Below, piece by piece: positions 1 through 9,455 of a stretch of DNA of 64,000 bases. The stretch's first letter is position 1, and the number at the start of each line of letters is the position of its first letter. Under the pieces are notes generated by a model. The model was not told where the DNA came from and did no database searches. It saw only the letters and a program-made list of their open reading frames with translations. A program made the translations under genes and the position numbers. Source of the DNA: SZUA-229 sp036567985 (GTDB lineage: Bacteria > Pseudomonadota > Gammaproteobacteria > SZUA-229); NCBI GenBank assembly GCA_036567985.1, contig DATCTK010000089.1:1-64000 (forward strand), read 5' to 3'.

Positions 1-2984
1 GTGCCGGTATTCAGAGCCATCGGTATGAAGCCAAGGCTTGCAACCAGGGCGGTCATCAACACCGGACGTAACCGGGTTAATGCACCTTGCGTCACCGCAA
101 TCACCAGATCGCCCTTTTCATGCCACAGATCCCGAATGAAAGCGACCATCACCAGACCATTTAATACGGCAACCCCTGACAGCGCGATAAAGCCAATCCC
201 GGCAGAGATTGATAAAGGCATATCACGCAGGTACAAAGACAGCACGCCGCCGGTCAGTGCCAGAGGCACGCCACTGAAAATGATCAGTGCGTCTTTCAAC
301 GAAGCAAAGGCCATTATCAAAATACCCAGAATAAGTAACAGGGTAATGGGCACTACAATGGCAAGTCGCTGACTGGCGGATTCCAGCTGCTCAAAGGTTC
401 CACCGTAATCAAGCCAGTAACCCGCGGGTAACTTTACCTCACTGGCAATCTGTGCCTTGACATCGTCAACAAAACTGCCGAGGTCTCGCCCGCGGACATT
501 GGCTGTCACCACCACCCTACGTTTGCCATTTTCGCGACTAATCTGTGCAGGCGCAGGCGAAATATCTAACTCGGCGACTTCCTGTAGAGGGACATACTCA
601 CCATTGGCTAAGGGCACAGGCAGGAAAGCGAGTTTTTCCAGGTCACGGCGCAAGGTTTCGGGAAGCCGCACAACCAGCTCAAAGCGACGATCTCCCTCGT
701 AGATAATACCCGCAGATTCACCACCGATCGCTGCTGACACCCAGTCCTGCAGTTCAACAACATTCAGTCCATAACGACCAAGCGCCGTACGATTAGGGAT
801 CACTGACAGCGTTGGCAAGCCTGTCACCTGCTCAACCCGTGCGTCGGCAGCACCCGGTATGCGGTTCACAACCTTAAGAATCTGATTGGCCGTCAGCACC
901 AGTTGATCAAGGTCATCGCCAAAGACCTTAATGCCCAGATCAGCCCGCACACCGGATATCAGTTCGTTAAAGCGCATCTCTATCGGCTGGGTAAACTCGT
1001 AGTTGTTGCCGGGGAGTGCTTTCAGGGCCTCCTCCATTTCACTAACCAATTGTGCTTTGGTTTTGTTCGGATCCGGCCACTCAACCCGTGGCTTCAGAAT
1101 GACAAAATTATCGGCCACATTGGGCGGCATGGGGTCAGTCGCCACCTCAGGGGTACCGATTCTGGCAAACACTTTGTCAACTTCCGCAAACGACTTGATA
1201 CGTTGCTCCAGAATTTCCTGCATCTCAACCGCCTGCTCCAGCCCGGTGCCTGGAATACGCATGGCATGCAGTGCAATGTCTCCTTCATTTAGCTGCGGCA
1301 CGAATTCCGAGCCCAGCGTCGAGGCCACCCACAGTGAGATAATGACCAGCAAGCTTGCCAGCCCCGTCACCAGCCAGCGAAACTTTAACGCGAGAGCCAG
1401 TAACGGCGCATAGACTTTTTTACTGGCACTGATGGCAACACTTTCCTTTTCGCTGATTTTACCGCGCATAAACACCGCTACTGCCGCAGGCACTACCGTC
1501 AGCGACAGCACCATTGCAGACACCAGCGCCATCACCACAGTCGCCGCCATAGGGTGGAACATTTTCCCCTCGACCCCGGTAAGGGAGAAAATGGGAATAT
1601 ACACCACGGTAATAATGGCGACACCGAACAGACTGGGGCGAATTACCTCGGCAGTGGCCTCATAAACAGTATTCAATCGTTCTTTCAGGGACTGCAGACC
1701 GCCCTTGCGCTGGGCTTCTGCCAGCCGCCGTACGGCGTTCTCGACAATGATCACCGCGCCATCGACGATCAAGCCGAAGTCCAGTGCCCCCAGACTCATC
1801 AGGTTGGCAGATACCCCGGTTTTCACCATGCCGGTGATGGTCATCAACATGGAGAGCGGAATAACCGCCGCGGTAATCAATGCGGCGCGCAGGTTACCCA
1901 ACAACACAAACAGTACAACTATAACCAGCAACGCACCTTCAAGCAGGTTTTTTGTCACCGTGGCAATCGCTTTATCCACCAGGGCGGTACGGTCATACAC
2001 GGCTTCGGCGACCACACCATCCGGCAGAGATGCACTGATCTCATCAAGCTTCAGAGCCACGTCCCGTGCCACGGTGCGTGAGTTTTCTCCAATCAACATC
2101 ATTGCAGTACCCAATACGGTTTCCCGACCATTCTGGGTCGCCGCACCCGTACGCAACTCCTTGCCGATGCCAATCTCGGCAACATCACGGATCTTGATGG
2201 GTATATTTTCGTGCTCGGTGATAATGACGTTGCCAATATCATCAAGCGTTGACAGTTGTCCGGGGGATCGCACCAGTAACTGCTGGCCATTACGTTCGAT
2301 ATAACCCGCCCCTCGGTTGTCGTTATTGGCTTGCAAAGCCTGAACCAGCTCTTCTACGCTGACACGGTAATACAGCAACTTTCTGGGATCTGGCAGCACA
2401 TGATATTGTTTGTTATACCCCCCGATACTGTTCACCTCAATCACGCCTTTCACCTGTGCAAGCTGGGGCTTGATGATCCAGTCCTGGATTTCTCGCAGCG
2501 CCATCGAGTCGAAGGGCATGCCATTTTTCTGCACAGCGCCCGGTTCAGCTCGTACGGTATACATGAATATCTCCCCCAGTCCGGTGGAGATGGGCCCCAT
2601 TTCCGGCTCTATACCCGGCGGTAGCACGCTCTTGATGGCGCCCAGACGGGTATTGATCAGGTTTCTCGCAAAATAGATATCCGTACCTTCTTCGAAAACC
2701 ACAGTCACCTGTGACAGACCATAACGGGACAGTGAACGGGTGTAGGCAAGATTGGGCAAACCGTACAGTGCTGTTTCCACCGGGTAGGTAATACGCTGCT
2801 CAGACTCCAGTGGCGAATAGCCGGGAGCAGCCGTATTGATTTGTACCTGTACATTCGTAATATCAGGCACCGCGTCGATCGGCAGGTGCTGATAACTCCA
2901 GATACCAACGCCCAGGATTACCAGGGTCAGACTCAGAAATAAATAACGCCGCGCAATAGCCAGACGCAAAATTGATTCAATCAT
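1..2984 (-). CDS. czcA: CzcA-type heavy-metal RND efflux pump, C-terminus cut by window edge
   Basis: Inner-membrane proton/cation antiporter of a tripartite RND efflux system. The frame is open from ATG at 2984 (MIESILRLAIARRY) to the window edge, 994 codons; the last visible residues, GFIPMALNTGTG, belong to the conserved C-terminal membrane region, so about 45-50 residues are missing. The TM4 motif DFGLIVDGAVIIVEN places acidic residues exactly at D402, D408 and E415, the proton-relay positions known in CzcA; this motif is typical of the Zn/Co/Cd (HME1) branch rather than the Cu/Ag branch. The gene starts 11 bases after czcB and is last in czcI-czcC-czcB-czcA. Substrate assignment rests on the motif and is inference. 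Confidence 0.95.
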   Translation of the reverse strand, partial: MIESILRLAIARRYLFLSLTLVILGVGIWSYQHLPIDAVPDITNVQVQINTAAPGYSPLESEQRITYPVETALYGLPNLAYTRSLSRYGLSQVTVVFEEGTDIYFARNLINTRLGAIKSVLPPGIEPEMGPISTGLGEIFMYTVRAEPGAVQKNGMPFDSMALREIQDWIIKPQLAQVKGVIEVNSIGGYNKQYHVLPDPRKLLYYRVSVEELVQALQANNDNRGAGYIERNGQQLLVRSPGQLSTLDDIGNVIITEHENIPIKIRDVAEIGIGKELRTGAATQNGRETVLGTAMMLIGENSRTVARDVALKLDEISASLPDGVVAEAVYDRTALVDKAIATVTKNLLEGALLVIVVLFVLLGNLRAALITAAVIPLSMLMTITGMVKTGVSANLMSLGALDFGLIVDGAVIIVENAVRRLAEAQRKGGLQSLKERLNTVYEATAEVIRPSLFGVAIITVVYIPIFSLTGVEGKMFHPMAATVVMALVSAMVLSLTVVPAAVAVFMRGKISEKESVAISASKKVYAPLLALALKFRWLVTGLASLLVIISLWVASTLGSEFVPQLNEGDIALHAMRIPGTGLEQAVEMQEILEQRIKSFAEVDKVFARIGTPEVATDPMPPNVADNFVILKPRVEWPDPNKTKAQLVSEMEEALKALPGNNYEFTQPIEMRFNELISGVRADLGIKVFGDDLDQLVLTANQILKVVNRIPGAADARVEQVTGLPTLSVIPNRTALGRYGLNVVELQDWVSAAIGGESAGIIYEGDRRFELVVRLPETLRRDLEKLAFLPVPLANGEYVPLQEVAELDISPAPAQISRENGKRRVVVTANVRGRDLGSFVDDVKAQIASEVKLPAGYWLDYGGTFEQLESASQRLAIVVPITLLLILGILIMAFASLKDALIIFSGVPLALTGGVLSLYLRDMPLSISAGIGFIALSGVAVLNGLVMVAFIRDLWHEKGDLVIAVTQGALTRLRPVLMTALVASLGFIPMALNTG

Positions 2985-2995
2985 GCTGCGCCCCT

Positions 2996-4039
2996 TTAGT
3001 GTGCGTGTTCGGCTTCAGATTTTTCGATGTCGGCTTTAAGCAGGTAGCTGTTCTCGCTGACGTAGGATTGGCCGGGCTTCAAACCTGATAACACCTCGAC
3101 GTAGCGGTCATCAGCACGCCCGAGCCGCAGTGGCGCGAAGACATATTCAGTATCGTTTTTGACAAAAACTCCCTGCTGTTCTCCAAGGGTCTGGATGGCC
3201 ACTTTTTCGACTGCCAGGTTCACCTTGAACTCACCGACGACAATATGACCTTCGATTAGCAAACCTGGCGATAACCCTCTTGCACGGTTATCGAAGGCAA
3301 CTCTGGCCAACTGATACGGCTTATCCAGTGCCGGAATAATGTGCTGGATAAGGTACTGGGTCTCTTGTGAAACGCTGTCGCCAAATTGATCTGTAACCTT
3401 GTCGACCAACACTGACTGCCCTGCGTTTACCAGGGACTGCTGTGACGGATAAATGCGAAACTCTGCCCACAAGGTGTCAAAATTAGCAATGGAAAACAAC
3501 ACCTGATCCTGAGTCACTTCCCCTGTATTTGCGTGGCGCTGAATAATGGTGCCACTGATAGGCGCCCGAACCGGGTAGGTATTCAGACTTTCGTTAGACT
3601 CTACTTCAACCAGCAGGTCACCCTGTTCGACGATGTCACCAACCGTGTACCTGACCGATTTGATAAGCCCGGAATAACGCGCGCGTACATGACTTAATTG
3701 CCCGGGGTCGGTGGTAAGGCTACCGTAAACAACAATACTCTGACGGAGCACACGGTCGACAGCCCTGGTCGTTTTAATTCCCACCTCGGCAGACATACGT
3801 TCATCAATACGCGTGCTTTTCTCCTCAACGTGACCAGACGCATCACTATGCTCACCATGGTTAACATGTTCAACCTGATTTTCTGCTTTGGAGTGAACCT
3901 GCTTTACATGGGTCGCATCGTCTTTACCGTGAACATGATCACTGTGTGCGTGATCGTTTACATTTGCATCTGTCGCAAATACCTGGCCTTGAATCAGCCA
4001 ACTCGCAAGCAAAAGTGATAAAAATATAATCGGTTTCAT
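2996..4039 (-). CDS. czcB: CzcB-type periplasmic adaptor (membrane fusion protein)
   Basis: Periplasmic adaptor joining CzcA to the outer-membrane channel CzcC. The 347-residue product has a signal peptide (MKPIIFLSLLLASWLIQG), then a strongly His/Asp/Glu-rich stretch at about residues 27-75 with repeated HxH and DH motifs, likely a metal-binding antenna, followed by the barrel-sandwich hybrid region (GTIIQRHANTGEVTQDQVLF) and a C-terminal domain. It is shorter than the 500-residue CusB at 39147 and lacks the CusF domain seen there. It lies 68 bases after czcC and 11 before czcA, so one transcript is likely. Confidence 0.93.
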   Translation of the reverse strand: MKPIIFLSLLLASWLIQGQVFATDANVNDHAHSDHVHGKDDATHVKQVHSKAENQVEHVNHGEHSDASGHVEEKSTRIDERMSAEVGIKTTRAVDRVLRQSIVVYGSLTTDPGQLSHVRARYSGLIKSVRYTVGDIVEQGDLLVEVESNESLNTYPVRAPISGTIIQRHANTGEVTQDQVLFSIANFDTLWAEFRIYPSQQSLVNAGQSVLVDKVTDQFGDSVSQETQYLIQHIIPALDKPYQLARVAFDNRARGLSPGLLIEGHIVVGEFKVNLAVEKVAIQTLGEQQGVFVKNDTEYVFAPLRLGRADDRYVEVLSGLKPGQSYVSENSYLLKADIEKSEAEHAH

Positions 4040-4107
4040 GTTAATAATCCTGTCTGTCTGCCCGGGCCGTTTTGTTATAGTCTGTTGCCAAACGGCAGGG
4101 GCATTAA

Positions 4108-5370
4108 TTAATTTGTCAGCGGTTCTGCAGTGAGCTGCTCAATCACTGCCTGGTTGAGCATGGCAGCGGTCGCCGTCTCAATCAGTCGCTGTTTAGCGCC
4201 CAATAATTCCTGTTGCGCGGTGATCAGGTCCTGATACTTCAGCCTTCCCCGCTCATAGGCTTCGCGGGTGATGATCAGGGCTTTTTCAAGATCGGGTATG
4301 ATGTTCTGCTTTAATTGCTGATGTGCCGCAATAAACTGCTTGCGTTGTGAATAGGCACTATAAAGACGATCATGTAGCGCCAACACGCGGTCGCTACGAC
4401 GGTATTGCAGTGCGTTGCGTTCCGCCAGTGCGGCTTCGACAGCACCGCGATTGCGACTGTCGGTAAACAACGGTACAGAAAGCCCTAGCGTCAATCCGGC
4501 ATCTCCCGTTGCCTCAAAGCGTCTTACACCGAACTGCCAACCAATATCCGCACGACTCTGGGTTTGTGCCAGGCGAACCTCTGCGTTCTTTAGTCGTAGT
4601 TCGGAGGCGAAGACTGTGACCGCTGGCGATTGCTGAACCTGGTCGTACAAGGCAGAAAATTTCCGGCTCTCACCAAATGCAAACAAGTCGCCTTCAACAG
4701 TTGTAAACTCGGCTGTTGTACTGCCCCAGAAACGAACCAGTGAGATTTTTTGCCGTTGTAAACGTCGCTGCAAATCATTTTTCTGAATCTTTGATTGCAT
4801 CAGCATGGCTCTTGCTCGCAGCACTTCAGCGTCCGATGCTGCACCACTGTGTGCACGTTTCTGAACGGTGCTGTGCAGCGATTCCGATAATGCGACAGCC
4901 TCGGCGGCTAGAGCCAGCTCCTGCTGTGTAGACAGGAGCTGAATAAAGCTGTTGGTCAGTTCTCCCAGTACATCGAGGGTTTGTGCCTGACGCTCCAGGT
5001 CAAACGCATCCAGCCTGGCATCAACAACCGCAACACGTGATTGCCGCTTGCTATCAAGCTCAATCACCGAAGAAAGCGCCACTGTGAGTTCAGCACTGTC
5101 AGCACCTTCTATCTCACCAGTGCCAGCAAAATTCTCAAGCTCCAGGCCGAGTTGATAGGCAGGTTTCAAATCTGAAGTTTGACGCGTCGACAGCAGACGC
5201 TGCCGGGCAAAATCAAACTGGTATAAGCGAGGATTCTGTTGCAGGGTTTTTTGCACAGCGGCTTGTAATGTCAGTGCTTTCGGCTGTTCTGCCTCGGCTG
5301 CTGATTCAGCCGCCCACAGCAATGACGTAAAACAAGCCCCCACGAGTATGGGCAGAATTAATTTTTTCAA
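4108..5370 (-). CDS. czcC: CzcC-type outer-membrane efflux channel (TolC family)
   Basis: Outer-membrane trimeric channel of the Czc efflux complex. The 420-residue protein starts with a signal peptide (MKKLILPILVGACFTSLLWA) and shows two related alpha-helical halves rich in Gln, Ala and Leu typical of the OEP/TolC family, including the segment ALIITREAYERGRLKYQDLI near the C-terminus that is usual in heavy-metal OEPs. It lies 75 bases downstream of a small exported CzcI-like gene and 68 upstream of czcB. Length and order match czcCBA operons. Confidence 0.92.
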   Translation of the reverse strand: MKKLILPILVGACFTSLLWAAESAAEAEQPKALTLQAAVQKTLQQNPRLYQFDFARQRLLSTRQTSDLKPAYQLGLELENFAGTGEIEGADSAELTVALSSVIELDSKRQSRVAVVDARLDAFDLERQAQTLDVLGELTNSFIQLLSTQQELALAAEAVALSESLHSTVQKRAHSGAASDAEVLRARAMLMQSKIQKNDLQRRLQRQKISLVRFWGSTTAEFTTVEGDLFAFGESRKFSALYDQVQQSPAVTVFASELRLKNAEVRLAQTQSRADIGWQFGVRRFEATGDAGLTLGLSVPLFTDSRNRGAVEAALAERNALQYRRSDRVLALHDRLYSAYSQRKQFIAAHQQLKQNIIPDLEKALIITREAYERGRLKYQDLITAQQELLGAKQRLIETATAAMLNQAVIEQLTAEPLTN

Positions 5371-5445
5371 GGAGTTGTCCCCTTAATTGAGCCAGTCGAT
5401 GGCCAGCGCAGTGCGTCTGGCCAGGTATAAATCTATGAATTTCGA

Positions 5446-5817
5446 CTAGCTAATAGGAGGGGGGTTATCGGCCGATCCTGTGTAAGACAGGTAGGTGAAG
5501 TTGTAGTCAGTCAGCTCAGAGCCCAACACAATTTTGACAAGGCTAATCTGGTTACCAAACAGGTACAGGTGTGGCATACATTGACAATGACAGTTGTGAT
5601 GACAGTTCTCCGGGCTGCTATTGAGCTGCCTGCTCGCCTCACTCTGCTTGTTCAGTTCAACATCAGTCATTGAGCTCACATCCATCAAACCACGCACATC
5701 GCCAGATCGCTGATGCTCAGACGAAAGCTGATGAAGCTGGTGTGCATCCGCCATAACAACCACTGATTGCAACGCAATCAGCATGGCTAAGAAACAGCTT
5801 AAGTAGCGGCGGAACAT
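5446..5817 (-). CDS. Small exported Cys/His-rich CzcI-like protein
   Basis: A 123-residue protein with an N-terminal signal segment (MFRRYLSCFLAMLIALQSVVVMA), a polar middle and a metal-ligand cluster PENCHHNCHCQCMPHL, ending in NPPPIS. Placement first in czcI-czcC-czcB-czcA and the general layout match CzcI-type accessory proteins of Czc systems, whose exact role is unclear; a periplasmic metal-binding or regulatory role is inferred. I chose ATG at 5817 because the hydrophobic signal starts there; an ATG-like start 48 bases upstream would add a non-signal extension. Two proteins of like design occur at 11409 and, frameshifted, at 35391. Confidence 0.7.
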   Translation of the reverse strand: MFRRYLSCFLAMLIALQSVVVMADAHQLHQLSSEHQRSGDVRGLMDVSSMTDVELNKQSEASRQLNSSPENCHHNCHCQCMPHLYLFGNQISLVKIVLGSELTDYNFTYLSYTGSADNPPPIS

Positions 5818-6254
5818 AGTGATGGTTAAGCCCTTAATGATTATCAGGTTAAAATACGCACTCACATAGACTATCAGATTCCAGGCGAGTTCCCAAACAT
5901 AAGTTGCAGTTTAAATGAATTAACCGGAACATAGGCTCTTAATTCATATACCCGCGTAGTGCAACATATCAATAATTATTCTGGTTCAGTCAAAATTCAA
6001 ACAATATCCTTGTCCAGCTTCGCTGGCGCACCTTAAATCCATATGAAGATTAAGAAAAAGGTTGAACAATAGCATTGTTACACACGAGCTTTACCTCTCG
6101 CGTAGATGATAGTTACCACAGTAAACATGCAAACAATACATACCTAATGGCATAGTATAAACAGGTACCACTAGGGATTTTTCGGATTTCGCAGAATCTG
6201 TGACAAGATAATTCACTATCACTTTGACTAACCACACAGTTTAATCGTTCAAAC
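5818..6254. other. Intergenic region upstream of czc operon
   Basis: About 440 AT-rich bases between the CDF gene end and the czcI-like start. It should hold the czc promoter on the minus strand. I see no tRNA, no ORF worth calling and no clear palindromic operator. Confidence 0.5.
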
Positions 6255-7157
6255 TTATGCTTTGATTTGCAAGATACGGCGTGCACCGTTCATGACTATC
6301 ACGGCGATTATCAGACCGATGATCAAATCCGGATAACGCGACCCGCTCCAGGCGACCAGCACACCCGCTAGAATCACACCCAGATTGGCAATCACGTCAT
6401 TGGCAGAAAATATCCAGCTGGCTTTCATGTGCGCACCACGATCTTTCTGTTTGTGAATAATTAGCAGACAGGCGACATTGGCGATCAGAGCAAGCAGCCC
6501 CATAACCATCATCACGGCAGATACAGGCTCGCTGCCAAACACAAATCGTCGGATAACTTCACTCAGGGCGCCGAGCGCTAATAGCAGTTGCAACCAGCCG
6601 GCAAAATGTGCGGCACGTAGCTTCATACGAGCACTGTAACCCACTGCATAGAGGGCAACACCATAAACTGCCGCATCTGCAAACATATCTAAAGAATCAG
6701 CAATTAAGCCGGTTGATTGCGCCAACCAACCCACAATAAATTCAATAACAAACATAACCGCATTGATTGCCAACAGCCATATCAGCACACCCGCCTCTTT
6801 CCCAGCAGCGGCTTCCGCTTCGGCATGGGCATCGGCGAGCATGGATTCTGATACTTGCTGTGTATTGATGCGACGAGCACTCAGTCCTGTCGCGTGCAGA
6901 ATTTGTTCAATCTGATCTGTGTTTTCATCGTGGTAGACCATTAGCCTACGATTAGGAATATCAAAGTCCAAAACCACTCTCGGTGATACATCATTGAGCG
7001 CCATTCGAATGATATTTTCTTCAGATGGGCAATCCATTCTGGCTACGTGATATTCGCTAACGAGGGTCAAATCCTGTGATATACCCGACAAGTCAGTGTG
7101 TTCCGGCTCAGTGGTACTAACTGAATTTTGACAATTTTTTGAACAGGTATCAGACAT
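6255..7157 (-). CDS. Cation diffusion facilitator-like transporter with N-terminal metal-binding-like domain
   Basis: Predicted inner-membrane metal exporter of 300 residues. Residues about 30-110 form an HMA-like fold containing RMDCPSEENIIRMAL in place of the usual CxxC motif, followed by six hydrophobic segments of a CDF-like membrane domain. The metal site looks altered: TM2 carries ADSLDMFADA (Asp-x3-Asp) and TM5 SANDVIANLG where classical CDF proteins have His-x3-Asp. No C-terminal cytoplasmic domain is present. ATG at 7157 (MSDTCSKNCQ) is preferred; an upstream ATG at 7220 would add 21 unlikely residues. It follows a DUF302 gene by 89 bases. Zn, Co or Cd is a likely substrate, but this is inference. 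Confidence 0.8.
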   Translation of the reverse strand: MSDTCSKNCQNSVSTTEPEHTDLSGISQDLTLVSEYHVARMDCPSEENIIRMALNDVSPRVVLDFDIPNRRLMVYHDENTDQIEQILHATGLSARRINTQQVSESMLADAHAEAEAAAGKEAGVLIWLLAINAVMFVIEFIVGWLAQSTGLIADSLDMFADAAVYGVALYAVGYSARMKLRAAHFAGWLQLLLALGALSEVIRRFVFGSEPVSAVMMVMGLLALIANVACLLIIHKQKDRGAHMKASWIFSANDVIANLGVILAGVLVAWSGSRYPDLIIGLIIAVIVMNGARRILQIKA

Positions 7158-7246
7158 CTTTTTGCTGCTTAATAAGTTTATATGGCACCAAGCATAACCC
7201 CTTAGTCGCAACAGGGTCATGCACGCTAATGGAGATACCCTCTGGA

Positions 7247-7630
7247 CTAGCTGGCCAGATCTATCATTTGAATGGTTTTAGACTCCACTTCTTGTGCGAT
7301 TTTGTACAGCGCCTCATCAGACGATAAAGCCGCTAACATTTGTGCAGGTTTGATCAAACCAAGCTTAGTTTGCCCACTTTCTGTAAACACTGAAATTCTG
7401 CATGGCAAGGCCATGTTTAAGCGCATATCTACAGCTAGCACTTTAGCGGCTTGCATAGGGTTACAGACTTCAAAAATCCGGCAATTTTCGTCAAAATCCA
7501 CCCCTTTTTTTCTTAATGTTTCACCCAGATCGTGAATATGCAATATTCCAAAACCACAATTCTTCACTGCGCCTTCCAGATCATTTGCTGCTTGATCAAA
7601 AGTTTTATCTGAATCAATTACATAAAACAT
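7247..7630 (-). CDS. DUF302 domain protein
   Basis: A 127-residue soluble protein of the DUF302 family (TBP-like fold), with the family segments FDQAANDLEGAVKNCGFGIL near the N-terminus and CNPMQAAKVLAVDM and ALPCRISVFTESGQTKLG in the second half. DUF302 proteins have no settled function and are often near metal or redox genes. The start is ATG at 7630, preceded by GGAGG at 5 bases; a TTG 12 bases upstream overlaps that ribosome binding site and is unlikely. It probably shares a transcript with the CDF gene downstream. Confidence 0.85.
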   Translation of the reverse strand: MFYVIDSDKTFDQAANDLEGAVKNCGFGILHIHDLGETLRKKGVDFDENCRIFEVCNPMQAAKVLAVDMRLNMALPCRISVFTESGQTKLGLIKPAQMLAALSSDEALYKIAQEVESKTIQMIDLAS

Positions 7631-7804
7631 GTGTTCCTCCAAACGTAAAAAATCATATGCTCAACGTGAACGTAGAATGATATATTTTATAAATAACCTA
7701 AAAAATAAACCTGTATTTTCTGTTTATCCTATTGTTTCCATGACAGCAACCATTGCACTTTCCGTTTTTAAATCTAAGCCTTATTATAAAACAGGCGAGA
7801 TGTT
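7631..7804. promoter_or_regulatory. AT-rich divergent promoter region
   Basis: About 170 very AT-rich bases before the DUF302 start on the minus strand, also upstream of a possible plus-strand small gene at 7805. TATAAA-like boxes occur (for example TTATTATAAAACAGG close to 7785-7795). No specific operator was recognised. Confidence 0.35.
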
Positions 7805-8100
7805 ATGAACACAACGCAACACCATGAAGCAACTGACCGAAATCACCATGAATGCGGACAAAGCACTTGTATTTTAAGGGTAATCTCATCAGACGTTTTA
7901 CACCCTGTATGAATCTGTGCAGGATTACTAAGGCTAACAGTTACGTGCACACCGGATTTAAAAAACACTGCCCCAAATTTTCCAATTGTGAAGCCTGTTC
8001 CACGCCACAGGTTCCATCGTGCCACTGTCCTGTACTGACATATGAAATGCCCTATCTTTACAAACAGGCTAATAACATACAAGACGACGGATATAGATAG
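7805..8100 (+). other. Possible small Cys/His-rich coding region, perhaps broken
   Basis: Two short overlapping plus-strand frames: 7805-7912 (35 residues, beginning MNTTQHHEATDRNHHECGQ) and 7909-8100 (63 residues, containing KKHCPKFSNCEACS and SCHCPV). They overlap by ATGA. Density of Cys and His resembles metal-binding peptides of this island, and the pair may be one gene split by a frameshift near 7870-7910. No family is recognised and no strong ribosome binding site is seen. It is the only plus-strand candidate before 45 kb. Confidence 0.3.
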
Positions 8101-8205
8101 AAAATGTCATGGTAAAATGATCAAATACGCGATGCCAGTTTACTATGATTTCTATTATTTTTTCTCCTGTCCTGAATTGGAAAAAATGTGAATTGATATC
8201 TAAGG

Positions 8206-8673
8206 CTATCTGGACGCCTGCCTGTTTCTTTCCAGCCATGCATTGTAAATACGATCTGGCCAGTGTGACTGGATCCAGGCAAGAGTCTCTTCGATCTCCT
8301 GGTCGTTCAGCCTGGATTCAAAAGCCGGCATCGAGCCACCTAGAGGAACACCGCCCATGCGTATAGTGCGCTTGAGCGTATCCATGGGATGATGCCAGGT
8401 ATGTGCTGTCCCATTTAGCGGCGGAGGCGGATATTTACCATCAACAGTTTTCTGGCGCCAGTCCGTAGTTCCGGAGCCGTCAGGCTGATGGCAACTCGCA
8501 CAATGTTTCTGATAAATCACATCACCGTTGTTGACCTGTTGTTCGGTGTACCAGCGATTTGTATCTGGATCATTTTTGCTAATACTGCTATCAGTCGATT
8601 CAGTGCATGCGGTAAGGGTAAATAATCCTGTCGTTAACAGGGTGGATAAAAAAAGGTATCTCATAACTATCAT
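8206..8673 (-). CDS. Lipoprotein class I cytochrome c
   Basis: A 155-residue lipoprotein: signal peptide ending in the lipobox LTAC, then a single mono-haem c domain with CASCHQPDGSG and a downstream Met ligand candidate in GGSMPAFESRL. It probably sits in the periplasm anchored to a membrane. It follows copA-copB on the same strand, separated by 67 bases containing a perfect 12-bp inverted repeat. Cytochromes of this type often accompany copper oxidase operons as electron acceptors; the link to CopA here is inferred from position. Confidence 0.88.
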   Translation of the reverse strand: MIVMRYLFLSTLLTTGLFTLTACTESTDSSISKNDPDTNRWYTEQQVNNGDVIYQKHCASCHQPDGSGTTDWRQKTVDGKYPPPPLNGTAHTWHHPMDTLKRTIRMGGVPLGGSMPAFESRLNDQEIEETLAWIQSHWPDRIYNAWLERNRQASR

Positions 8674-8681
8674 CCAATATG

Positions 8682-8723
8682 CCCTCTGTGTACCTACTCA
8701 TGTTTAGATAAGTACACAGAGGG
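8682..8723. promoter_or_regulatory. Perfect 12-bp inverted repeat between copB and cytochrome c
   Basis: CCCTCTGTGTAC (8682-8693) and GTACACAGAGGG (8712-8723) flank an 18-base loop. On the minus strand it ends 8 bases before the cytochrome ATG and is not followed by a T-run, so it is more likely an mRNA stabilising or attenuating hairpin than a full intrinsic terminator. Confidence 0.6.
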
Positions 8724-8740
8724 TATAACAATAAAATCTC

Positions 8741-9451
8741 TCAGAACCAGGCGCGTATACCAACAACTAACTGGGTATCAGAGCTATCTTCCCCCGTAGC
8801 CCTGGTCATGTCCGCTGTATTGCCGAATTGCCTGTTCCAGTTAATGCCCAGGTAGGGAGCAAATTCACGACGTATTTCATAACGCAGACGTAATCCTGCC
8901 GACAGATCAGCAATTCCCGAGCCGATACCTCTGCCAGCATCGTTTTTACTGTAGGCATTGATTTCGATTTCCGGAGATAAGACCCAGCGTTGAGTGAACA
9001 TGTATTCATATTCAGCGTCGAGGCGTGCGGCCACCTGGCCGGACTCACCGATGAACATTACCGCGTCGACTTCGAACATGTAGGGCGCCAGGCCCTGCAA
9101 TCCTAGCGCGAGCCAGTTTTGATCTGGCTTTGGCTCAAAATCCCGACGCCAGCCGATCTGTACATCCCAAAAAGGATATAGCGCCCTGCTGTAAAGTAGC
9201 TGAATTTCGGCTTCTTCATTTTCACCGTTGACTCGCTCGACTTCGGTTTTTATATAGACTTTGTGCAGATCCTTGCCTACCCATATGGAGCCATCCAGTA
9301 TGACAGGTTTGTGTTCATCATTACCCGCATCCTGAAGCTCGAGCTTTTCGATTTTTACCATGGTAAGCAGTGGATCATCCTCCATTCCGGCAACCAGACT
9401 GTTGCTAACCAGGGACAACGACAGAATACTTATAAGTGGATAAATTTTCAT
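8741..9451 (-). CDS. copB: Copper resistance outer-membrane protein CopB
   Basis: A 236-residue CopB-family protein (PF05275-like) with signal peptide (MKIYPLISILSLSLVSNSLVAG) and a beta-barrel-like body: WVGKDLHKVYIKTEVER, LYSRALYPFWDVQIGWRRDF, APYLGINWNRQFGNTADMTR, and a C-terminal aromatic residue (VVGIRAWF) as in outer-membrane barrels. It is short for the family because the Met-rich N-terminal stretch of classical CopB is lacking. It lies only 4 bases after copA, so the two are co-transcribed. It is expected to act with CopA in periplasmic copper handling. Confidence 0.92.
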   Translation of the reverse strand: MKIYPLISILSLSLVSNSLVAGMEDDPLLTMVKIEKLELQDAGNDEHKPVILDGSIWVGKDLHKVYIKTEVERVNGENEEAEIQLLYSRALYPFWDVQIGWRRDFEPKPDQNWLALGLQGLAPYMFEVDAVMFIGESGQVAARLDAEYEYMFTQRWVLSPEIEINAYSKNDAGRGIGSGIADLSAGLRLRYEIRREFAPYLGINWNRQFGNTADMTRATGEDSSDTQLVVGIRAWF

Positions 9452-9455
9452 CGTG

